From Henckelia pumila (taxonomy: Eukaryota > Streptophyta > Magnoliopsida > Lamiales > Gesneriaceae): a stretch of DNA of 64,000 bases. The translations under genes and the position numbers were made by a program. Each line of letters starts with the position of its first letter. Position 1 is the stretch's first letter. The stretch is from NCBI RefSeq assembly GCF_033568475.1, contig NC_133123.1:620001-684000 (forward strand), given 5' to 3'. The notes beneath the pieces are model-generated. The model did no database searches. It was given only the letters and a program-made list of their open reading frames with translations, and was not told the origin of the DNA. Shown here piece by piece: positions 33,790 through 43,218 of this stretch.

Positions 33790-34291
33790 AGTCTCTTGTT
33801 CTTTCATGCTCATATTTTATACTTAAATTCATATACCATACGCCTTAAGGTAGAAAACGAATTAAGGCTGTGCTGGGTGTCGTTGAAGGAGCTTGTGCAG
33901 AAACCATCTGTTGCGACTGCGTGGTTGGAGTGTGAGGAGCACTTCATAAAACTCGGCAGGTATGACCCGACGACACTATGGTCAAAGAGGTTTTTGAATT
34001 TAATTCATCTTACGGAAGCATGTTGGACCCTAATCCAGAGTATATCGGCTGGAAACCTTGCGTAACCAATAGTTCGGCTTAGCCTGAACTGGTTTGATAG
34101 GTAAAACAATGCCACGTACAAAGGATTAAATGCTAAACACTTTATTAAGACAAATTTGTGGACCACTAGGGAGTTGAAACAAAGAAATTGGAGTGTAGGG
34201 AGTTAAGAGAAAGAAATGTTTGGGTTTGGGGATTTTAAAATAATTTTCCCAAGTATTAGTGTGTGTATATATTTCCCTAAAAAAAAAATTA

Positions 34292-34340
<49 letters not shown>

Positions 34341-34555
34341 CTCACGTGTTGGACCTGCCGAGACAAAACCTATTAGGGTTTGGAGATTCATGTCCGATCT
34401 ACCAGTTTCTAAATCGAATAGAAAATAATTATCGAGGCTCGTGTTTTTCCAATTTCCTCCTCAATTAGTTGAGATTCGTATCCCCTCATCCATAATCCGT
34501 TAAATACAAAATATCGAGAGATTCCATTGATTTAGCACAGCGCCGTTGGATAAGC
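33790..34555. other. Unassigned stretch between the fossil virus and the HSP70 gene
   Basis: The segment 33860-34065 keeps an open plus-strand frame (LRLCWVSLKELVQKPSVATA and on) that I cannot assign; it may be viral leader or host sequence. A (TA)n tract lies at 34299-34338, preceded by a duplicated word AGTGTGTGTATATAT. The 200 bp before 34556 should be the promoter and 5' UTR of the HSP70 gene. Confidence 0.4.
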
Positions 34556-36660
34556 ATGGCTGGAATAAGCGATACACCGGCGATTGGAATTGTTTTGGGC
34601 ACCGCTTATTCATGCGCTGCGGTGTGGTGGCCCGATGTGAAATTGGCGATAGTGTTGTGGATTTTGCGGCATTGAAGCCCACTAATACTGTTTTTGGTGA
34701 GATATTACCCCTTCCAGTTTCTTCATTCATTCCCCCGTCTTGATGGGTTTCATCTGGATTATCAATGCTATTTACATCTAATTTTCTGTCATAACGTGTG
34801 AAATCTTTTGTATTAGACTGTTCTAATTTTCTGCGCGATTGTGAGAACTAAGAATATATGAGTTTAGAATGAAATATTTAATACTATGGCAATTGCTTGG
34901 ACTCTTCGTTGCGCACAATCAGTCTAGGCATTTTTTTTCTTGTGTCGATAATTCTTCTGCATATCATGCTAAGGATGCTGTTCTTTACGGACTGTATGGT
35001 TTTTTATTGAACAAGAAAACTGCTGTCATGTGATGCATTTGGATGATATTATTACTCATAATATCTCAGTAAATAATGATTATGCGTTCTAACTTACTTT
35101 GCAGATATTAAGAGATTGATTGGTAGGAGATTTAGTGACCCTTTGATCCAGAGTGATCTGAAACGCTGGCCTTTCAAGGTCATTCGTGGTGCAAATGATA
35201 AGCCCATGATTGTGGTCACCTATAAAGATGAAGAGAAACAATTTGCTGCGGAGCAGATTTATTCCATTCTTCTCACCAAGATGAAGTGCAGCGCTGAAGC
35301 TTTTCTTGGATTTAGCATTAAAAATGCAGTCATTACTGTGCCTGCATACTTTAACGATGCCCAGAGGCAAGCAACCAAAACCGCTGGAATAATTGCTGGC
35401 TTCAATGTCTTGCGTATCACTGCTGAGCCAACTGCTGCGGCTATTGCCTATAGTCTTCGCAAATCTTCTAGCTCAGATGTAAAGAATGTTCTAATTTTCG
35501 ACCTTGGTGGCGGTACTTTTGATGTCTCACTTGTCACAGTGGTGAAGGGTACCTTTGCTGTAAAGGCAATAGCTGGTGACACCCACCTTGGAGGAGTTGA
35601 TTTTGACAACAGAATGGTGGATCATTGTGCTGAAGAGTTCAAGAGCAAGCACAGAAAAGACATTATAGACCCTCGTGCATTGAGAAGGTTGAGGACAGCT
35701 TGTGAGAAGGCAAAAAGGTTTTTGTCTAATTCGCGGAGTACAACTATTATGATTGATAGTTTGGATGACGGAATTGATTTCGAATATCAACTAACCCGTG
35801 AAAAATTTGAGGAGCTCAACATGGAATTGTTTAAGAAATGCATCGACCATGTGGAGACTTGTTTGAAGGATGCCGAGGTGGACAAAAGAAGCATCCACGA
35901 TGTGGTGCTTGTTGGTGGGTCAACCAGAATTCCAAAGGTGCAACAACTGCTGCAGGAGTTCTTCAATGGCAAGAAGTTGTCAAAAGGCATTCAAGAGGCA
36001 GTAGCTCGCGGTGCTGCAATTCAAGCTGCGAATTTGAATGGTGAACATAATCAAGAGATTCAAGAAGTAGTATGGACGGATGTCACCCCTCTCTCCCTTG
36101 GTATCGCAATGTCAGAGGATAATATTTGTGTTGTAGTTCCCAGAAATACCACAATTCCTACCAAGAAGGAAATATTAGTAACCACTACCGAGGATGACCA
36201 AACTCAAATAGTATTCCCTGTGTATGAATGTGAGAGGCCTACAGCAAGCGGCAACATTCTGTTTGGTGAATTTGTTGTATCTGGCATTTCTCCTGCTCCG
36301 AGGGGTGCCGCTAGGATAAAGGTGTGTTTCGAAGTTGATACCAATGGCATCTTTACTGTGTCAGCTGAAGATGGAACAACTGGTGAGACTGGCAGCATCA
36401 CGATCAGCGGTGTTAAAGGCGTCTTGTCCAAGAATGAGATTGAAAGAATGTTGGAGGAAGCCAAGAAATTTGAGCTTGACGATAAGGAGCAGCAAAAGAA
36501 ATCCTTGGCAGAGAGTGAGCTGGAAATTTGTATTTATGGCATCAGAAGTCTTGGAATGAACAAGAAACGTGCTGGCAACTCACCACTTGCATATTGTAGA
36601 AAAATTAAAAAAATGAGATTGTATCCTCCATCAAGCGGTTGGATGAGCACCAAGCTGTAG
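34556..36660 (+). pseudogene. Cytosolic-type HSP70 gene with damaged first exon and C-terminus
   Basis: Exon 1 (34556-34696) begins MAGISDTPAIGIVLGTAYSC, the HSP70 start (AIGIDLGTTYSC in the family). The key Asp is now Val and a Thr is Ala. About 28 codons between VGVW and IGDAA are missing and the frame is lost there, returning as IGDSVVDFAALKPTNTVF. The intron (34697-35104, GTGAGA to GCAG) is at the conserved HSP70 place in the D codon of FD-KRLIG. Exon 2 (35105-36660) is one open frame of over 510 codons covering the rest of the ATPase domain ([30 protein letters not shown]) and the substrate-binding domain ([28 protein letters not shown]). Near 36600 the lid changes frame: the alternative frame gives [20 protein letters not shown]. 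The cytosolic EEVD end is absent. The long clean exon 2 suggests recent loss of function, or use as a truncated protein from an internal ATG. Confidence 0.85.
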
Positions 36661-37753
36661 AGGGGCAGATTTGTTTGAGAATAAAAGAAAGAGGTCGACT
36701 ATCACCTGGGATCCTATCATTAGATTAGCTATAGCTTAATGTTGATTACTAATTGATGGAGATTAATTTGGTTTATGTTTCGTGTTAGAATTAGTTTACA
36801 TAATTAGACCATTTTTTTTTTTGAGACTATATGATTGGATGTTATTGACCCAAACATTCAAGTGTTTGGCTTTGTACACAATGATATTTTAGTTAATCTT
36901 TTACTTGTGTGAGCTTCGTAGATCAGAGTGTCCGCAAATTTACAGCCAAAAAACTAAATGACAGATTGTTTCACACGCTTCTACTGATGTTTAATTTAGA
37001 CAAGAATCTTTAAATACATTAAAAATTATATAAGTGAGAACTTATAGACCAGTAATTCTCTACTATTTCTGTTTGAGAGAAGAAGATAAATTTTAACCTT
37101 GGGTGTATGGGGTTGGGGCGGGGTAACTCCCATGTTGGAGGCTTCACCAGCACTACCCACCCAGTTGATTTGGTTAAGGTTCGCATGCATATATACCTTC
37201 ATGGTGCAGAAACTTTCTGGTGCAACTTGAATTTGGGAGTTCGTTTTTTACTCTCATGAAGTCTTATTCAACCTGTTTTGCAAAGGTGAGTGGAGTTGGT
37301 TAATAACAATTATGTAAAGTTCAAATTTTTGTCATGTCATCTGGGAATTTTAGTTAAAGAGGTAAAAAAATTTGTTGATAAAATCCCCTCCTTTGTTGCT
37401 AGAAATCAATTTAAGTTTTTTCTGGAATTTGATTTCTAAAGTTGTTTTTTCGGCTTCTAATTTTTTAGATGGCATCAAAAAGTAAGGAACAATATCTGAA
37501 AGAAATGGAACTATACATCTTCTCAAAAGAAAAAAAAAAAAAAAAAAGAAATGGAACTACACAAGCAAAAAAAAGATGAAGAATCAGCTCACCTATAGGC
37601 ATTAACAAGGCAGTGAATATGCAACTACTTGAAAAGAAATAGAAGACAGAAAATCTGATTAAGGTTGTCTCAATTGCAACTACTTGAAAAGAAATAGTAT
37701 GAAATGTCTTATTCTAACTAAGAGATAGGTATAAAGTTCCCCGAACTACTGCC
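36661..37753. other. Intergenic stretch, nothing recognised
   Basis: It holds the HSP70 3' flank and then AT-rich sequence. An A-rich repeat lies near 37530-37550, and a duplicated word (CAACTACTTGAAAAGAAATA) occurs at about 37622 and 37676. No ORF or RNA gene is evident. Confidence 0.5.
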
Positions 37754-39578
37754 TCAATCACTCTTCAGCATGACTGGGCTCCATATAGTCTGCAAGCGCC
37801 TTCTTTTATTCATGAATGTGTTTGCGTCATCATCGTATTTATGTTCTTCCAGCCATCTTGTTGCATCTCCTATCTCTTCCATAACAATATCAATCTCTTG
37901 CACCAAGGACGACTACAACGAAAAGGATTTTTTATCCAAAAGAAAAGATCTTGCCTCGCAGGTATATTTCTCAAGCATCGTTTTTGTCTTGAAAACCTTG
38001 CTTAACTTTGCAGCATGGAGTGCAGCCCCATGAGCAATAGCATCCTCTGGTGCACGTACTCCGTGCAATTTTCTTCCCTCAAAAAATTCTTGAATCAGCT
38101 GCTTCAACTTGGGTATCCGGCTTGAACCACCGATCAGAATGATATCGTCGATCATCGTCTTGGTCATGTTTTTATAGTTCAAACAGCTTTCAACATGTGA
38201 AACGAATTCCTTGAACAGCTCTGAATTCAATTCTTCAAATGTCGAATGTGTAACTTTTGATTCAAAGTCGATTCCTTCCACGAAGGAATCGACTCTGACA
38301 GTGGCGAAAGCTGCAACAGAGAGGACCCTCTTTGCCCTCTCACAGGCTGTTGGTAACTTTGACAAGGCCCTGTGGCTTCCTCGTATGTCTTTTCCATGTT
38401 TTTGCTAAAAAACTCCCACCAAATACTCCAACATATTTTTGTCAAAACGTCTTCCCCCTAATTCAATGCTCCAATGTGCATTAGTCTTTGTCTTATCCTC
38501 TATGATAGAAATACCAGTCGAGCAGCCTCCAACATCAATCATCAACACATTCTTTGCTTCACGGGGCAGCTCATAGACGAGGGCAACGGCTTCCTACTGT
38601 TGGTACCGAAATAACGGCATTAGTCACCTGGTGGCCCAGAGTTCTTCGGCTATCTTCTTCATCTTACTGAGAATGGCGGCAGAGATTCGTTCCGGGGAGA
38701 TTCTTCTATGATCAGTGAGTTCAATCATCGCCTTATTATCATAATCTGATTTTGGAACCACCTCAAAAGGCCGATCATCTTGTACAACAACGTCATTAAA
38801 CTTTCTGCCATGAGTCTTTTGGAATCTGAAAAATTGGATGAAGCATGTTACACAATGATAATTTATCACTTGACCAGATTAACAAAAACACAAGTATATT
38901 AATGGAAACAGATCATTTGACTATTTGCTACCCAGAAGCCTTTCGAAAAACTACCAACAAGAATTCGAAGTCGATCAATGCTGTTCACTCGAGATTCATA
39001 CATGATCTCCGCAAACCACAAAAAAATAAAAACACGAGTGAAGACAGGTAATCACACTGAAAATTACTCTAAACCTTTGGAAATCCCAAATGAATCCAAA
39101 CATAATAGCTGTCGATAACCCCATCTCAGATGTGCTCAAAACACAGAATTTTAAAAATGTACCTAAAACAGTTTCGGAACACTAGAATAACAGAAAACTT
39201 ACCAAAAATTGTATTTTTAGGATTGGTTAACGCAGCATCAAATTCACCAACCCAATACTCATTCTCTCCAAAGGTAACATAACAAGGCGTCGATGTGCTC
39301 CCTAGAACATTTGGCACTATTTCCAACTTTCCTCCATCGGGCAGACAAACAGAAACACGAGAATAAGAGCAGCCCAAATCGATTAAAATCGCCGTGTCGA
39401 TTCGAAACTCTGCATCGTCCTTCATGGTGGATGAATCGATTTCAATCTCTGGAAAGTCATTCAAGATTCCACTTTTTTTATTCAAGGCGATTCTGATCTC
39501 TGTATCCTTGGCTGAATCGATTATAATCTCTGGATTGGCCGAGGCGATTCCAATTGCAGCTACACTTTCTTCATTCAT
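37754..39578 (-). pseudogene. HSP70-like pseudogene, most complete copy, with N-terminal extension and no beta substrate domain
   Basis: Exon 1 (39578-39203) encodes MNEESVAAIGIASANPEIII and an IDS-rich extension of about 75 residues. Then comes the HSP70 start, degenerate as ILIDLGCSYSRVSVCLPDGG, LEIVPNVLGSTSTPCYVTFG and ALTNPKNTIFG. The donor GTAAGT lies at 39202. Exon 2 begins at 38825 (DSKRLM...). One base is missing at ATGG-CAGAAAG, shifting the frame before GRKFNDVVVQDDRPFEVVPK. A deletion removes the AYFNDSQRQATKDAG...EPTA part near 38600, with more frame changes after it. The rest reads NVLMIDVGGCSTGISIIEDK, then FEELNSELFKEFVSHVESCL, IILIGGSSRIPKLKQLIQEF and HAAKLSKVFKTKTMLEKYTC. It passes straight into lid-like EARSFLLDKKSFSL, an in-frame TAG, then VQEIDIVMEEIGDATRWLEE up to the TGA at 37754. 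The beta-sandwich substrate domain is absent in all copies. It is the source or sister of the 9-20 kb fragments. Confidence 0.8.
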
Positions 39579-40714
39579 GATTCACAAATCGAATTATGGA
39601 GTGAAATCGTTAGAAAAGAGCTTAATCAAAAACCCTTTCTTGATGAACTCTCGTTGATCGTTAGAGAGGGAAACTGCTTTCTTTAAAGAGGGTTTAAAAA
39701 TGGACGGAAGGGTGAATAGAATTTGAATCTCATAATATCTCAAATAGTTGGCAATTTATATATTTAAATAAATTAAAATCTTAAAATAATTGTTTTTTTT
39801 TAATAGTTGGCAATTTATATATTTAAATAAATTAAAATCTTAAAATAATTGTTTTTTTTTTAAAAAAAAAAAACAATTTTCTATAGTTCTACTATATAAT
39901 ATAACTCAGTGACATACACACAGTCATTATTCATTTTTTGGTTAGATATGCAATCCTTTTCTAGAAATTTATTATAAATCTTACTTTCATAAAAAGATTT
40001 GGACGATATGACTTTTACGAATTTATTATTTTGGATTGCAATTAGTGGAATACTGATTTTTCTAAATAATATCTTTATTCGATTTGTAAGACCTTTATTT
40101 ATATCAATAATACATTTTTAATAATGATTTATCATAATACTTTTTTTAAAAAATATTTATACTAATACTTTTAGAAAATTATGAACTGCAGATTTTCTCA
40201 CCCACAATATGAATGCCTCATCTGTAACCTAATTAGACATACTTTCCACAAATAACATGATACACTTTATATTCATGAGCGAAACAAGATAAAAAAACAT
40301 GTGGAGAAAATAGATTACCCCCCTTTGGGTGTCTGAACAATAAGAAGATTTGTTGTCACCAGAACAAATAATGAGTAGATACTGTGTTCGATGGTTTCAA
40401 AGATTTATATGTATGAGATGAAGAATCTATGATTTCTATAAAAGGTAACACAATTATAAAAATAATAATAATATTTTTTTAAGTAGTAGACTCGTCTAAA
40501 AAAATTACTAATTAGATTATCTTAGAATAATTATATGATAAATTAATGGTGGTGGTTGATAAGTAAAAATCTAATTTAAAATGGTAGATTGTAATTTGAG
40601 AGCTATGCACTTTAGCTTATACATTATTTTTAAATCACAAAATTATCTCAAATATATTTTAATTAAAAAAAAAACTATTTTGTCAAGTACATTGAGATAT
40701 ATAGCTTCAATGGT
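39579..40714. other. Upstream flank of the HSP70-like pseudogene, with a 59-bp tandem duplication
   Basis: AATCAAAAACCCTTTCTTGA near 39623 is the flank word reused at 18486 and 19687. Two copies of a 59-bp unit (39743-39801 and 39802-39860) start AATAGTTGGCAATTTATATA. The remainder is AT-rich with no gene seen. Confidence 0.6.
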
Positions 40715-41068
40715 GGCTTTTCGATTATTTACAGTTCAAACACCACTTCAATTCCCTACTAAAGGTGCATCAATCTTTTTCAAAACTGTTTGGTTAAAAA
40801 AAAAAAATTTGTGACATACTTGCACTTGTTGCTGATTTTTGCGGTAATTAAAGAATTTTGGCGGAAGAAATTGTGAATCTATTGTACGGTATAATTCAAT
40901 TTGTAAGTTGTCGCCAATATTTTTGCAATTAATTAATGTATGAATTTAGCAACTTCATTTCTTAACAACACTGCATTTTACTCGGCCCAACAAGAAGGCA
41001 TGTATTATAAAACGATAGATTACATTTTCTTCAAATCAATAAATAACAAAGAACAGAGTTGTCAAGAT

Positions 41069-42362
41069 TTACTTAGAAATCTTGATGAATCCAACATGCG
41101 CAGGGTTGGCGACCTTCACCAAAGTTCCAAGCTCCGGCACTGACAAACACTTAGAAGACTCGGCCCTATAGAAGATTAATCTCATGCATTTGCAGTCCTT
41201 TATGCATTTATCTCTACATTGTTGTAATCGTCGGTGTAATATTCAACACCTACCACCTTATAAAAGTTCACATTCGCTCCGCCCTTGCAAGGCGGCAACG
41301 AAGGAGGCGCACATGCATTGCTCCACCCTAACAAGCCTTTGGGGCTTGGGACACGCGACACATTGATCTGCATCACAAACTCCCAATGATCCACATCTCT
41401 TCGGCAACTGGCACTCACTTGCTCGCCCTTCATCTCTATCAAACAGCACATATGTCACTTCCAACGCCCCCCAATCCACGTTTTCATCATGTGTATACGT
41501 TCTTAAGTTACCATCAATATCGACTCTTTAGCATCGTGTATGTGCTATTGTACTTGGGGCGGGAAAATATGTCCGTTCCGGAGCTGTCCAAGTTGCTTAG
41601 ATTGAATGAGAACCCGAGCTCGAACCCATAGTTTGCATCGTTCTTAGGTTCACAATAGAAGACAAAGAAAGCCAAAGCACCCTTGCCATTTCCAAACTCA
41701 TCCGACTTGTAATAAATCCAGGGCTTTTGTGCATTCTTGGATTGATAGTACATAGCCCAATACCTTTTCTCCATGACGAAGGAGTAAGGCCCATTAGAGG
41801 GTTGTGCTTCCGACAACCGGCTGACGAGTCTTGTTGGGCCGCCTGCAGCCCTTAAAGACTGGCCCACTAAGAGAGTGTCGGTTGGGTGATCAAAACTTTG
41901 CCAAACATACTTCCCTTTGCTATCATATAACACCAAGTTCCCATTTGGAAGCAAATTTAAGCCCACCACATCTTTGTTCGCTGTATTTGTTTGCCACGCC
42001 ACGGAGCCATCCACGTCGGCTAATACCAAATTTCCATCCCTACCGAAGGTGAGGGTGGCGTTCTCTTTGACCGGATTTCCCCTGTTGGCATCCCAAACCC
42101 ATCTCATGATGGATTTGGATCGACGATGCCCCATCCGAAGTCCTAGGATGAAAGCATTAGGGGTTGAGTTGTAGAAGCATAGCGTAAATGGGAAAGTAAC
42201 AATGTCTAACACACGATAGTCGGCCAAGTACTCGACGCTGTACTCGCCGAAATCGCCTTGGTTGACATACTTGAATGTTCCCGAAGGAGGAACAATGGCT
42301 TTAGCAAAGACGAATGAGGTGATTAGTACGATGAGAAATGAAAGGCAGAGTGGGGTTGACAT
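41069..42362 (-). pseudogene. EP1-like bulb-type lectin glycoprotein gene, frameshifted
   Basis: Residues 1-20 form a signal peptide (MSTPLCLSFLIVLITSFVFA). The B-lectin domain follows (FKYVNQGDFGEYSVEYLADY, WVWDANRGNPVKENATLTFG, VWQSFDHPTDTLLVGQSL). These are secreted extracellular-matrix glycoproteins related to S-locus glycoproteins and to carrot EP1. The first frame runs without a break for 282 codons, to 41514. Beyond that the homology continues in other frames. An extra A in CTAAAGAGTC separates TYTMLK from DIDGNLRTYTHDENVDWGAL. A second extra A in CCCCAAAGGC separates CVACPKPQ from GLLGWSNACAPPSLPPCKGG. A third change near 41225 separates YYTDDYNN from CRDKCIKDCKCMRLIFYRAE, which ends HVGFIKISK at 41069. 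Two of the three sit at short A runs, so sequencing error is possible. Otherwise it is a recent pseudogene or a truncated 282-aa protein. Confidence 0.85.
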
Positions 42363-42655
42363 TTTTGTTTTGGATATGCAATGAATGGATCGATGGTGAT
42401 TCTATATTTCTATAGAAAGGATACACTGATCGCTAGCTATATATAGATGTAGCTGGCTTCCATGTATTTAACTTGCTGCATTGGAATTCAAATCCAAATA
42501 GTGTCTTTTTATTTAATATGCTGCTACGTTATTCGAAATAAGAAATCTTACCCATTCAAAACCTGGGTCTGGATGTGGTGGCCGCATGGTGCATGCTAGA
42601 GCTAGCTAGCTTGTTTTCAACTTAATTCATCAGTTAATCTATGGGTGAATTGGTG

Positions 42656-43218
42656 TTCAGTTCCTAAATCCAAAAGCAAATTAAGAATCAGTCCCTTGTC
42701 AGAAAAAATTTGTTTGCACTCCCTGGACCCACATTATTTTTCTCGGATAAAATTAAGTACAAAACATTGAAAATATGGTACAAATACAAGATATTTGAGC
42801 ACTAATTATTCAAGATCGATTACAAAAAATACAATTTTGAGTATAAAATCTAAACATCTTTATTAATGTGAACTTGCAACATGTGTTTGAGTACTCAAAA
42901 ATCATATATTTGTACCAGATCTAACATATTGGGTACTCAAAAATCACATATGCGTACCATATTTTAAATGTTTTGTACCGATTTTCATCCAAATAAGATA
43001 AATGTGTTATTAATATCAATATTTTTTAGTACTCGAAAATCATATATTTATACTAGATCTAACACATTTGATACTCAAATATCATGTATTTGTACCATAT
43101 TTTTCATGTTTTGTACCAGATTTCATCCGAAACTAAACATGTGGGCCCAGAGAGTTTAAACAAAGTTTTTTTCTGACAGAGACTGATTACCAATTTAAGT
43201 TTCGATTTGGAAACTGAA
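42656..43218. mobile_element. Fold-back element of about 560 bp with long inverted arms
   Basis: The left arm (TTCAGTTCCTAAATCC, AATCAGTCCCTTGTCAG, CTCCCTGGACCCACAT, GTACAAAACATTGAAAATAT) matches the reverse complement of the right arm (TTCAGTTTCCAAATCG, AATCAGTCTCTGTCAG, CTCTCTGGGCCCACAT, GTACAAAACATGAAAAATAT). The middle contains three or four degenerate repeats of the words GTACTCAAAAATCATATATT and CCAGATCTAACA. It is a non-coding MITE-like or Foldback element. No target duplication could be fixed. Confidence 0.7.

Larger units (their letters stand above)
27101..33790 (+). mobile_element. Endogenous pararetrovirus (Caulimoviridae), fossil, cavemo-/solendovirus-like order
   Basis: The order on the plus strand is coat protein with zinc knuckle, movement protein, aspartic protease with reverse transcriptase and RNase H, an ORF in the transactivator position, then a promoter and poly(A)-signal region. 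No integrase and no LTRs are seen, as expected of Caulimoviridae. Coat before movement protein, with a separate last ORF, fits cavemoviruses and solendoviruses better than caulimoviruses, where the movement protein comes first. All main parts are present, but it is broken in roughly six to ten places and cannot be functional. Moderate decay suggests an old but not ancient insertion. It abuts Gypsy remains on the left and an HSP70 gene on the right. The left border is approximate, and viral-like leader may continue right to about 34.1 kb. Confidence 0.88.

Noticed and set aside
34299-34338. The (TA)n tract before the HSP70 gene as a fourth site of the TA-targeting MITE
   Set aside because: No palindromic GCCCACC-bearing element adjoins it; it is a plain microsatellite.
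41831-42174. Plus-strand frames opposite the EP1-like gene
   Set aside because: They are antisense shadows; the minus-strand lectin domain explains the region.
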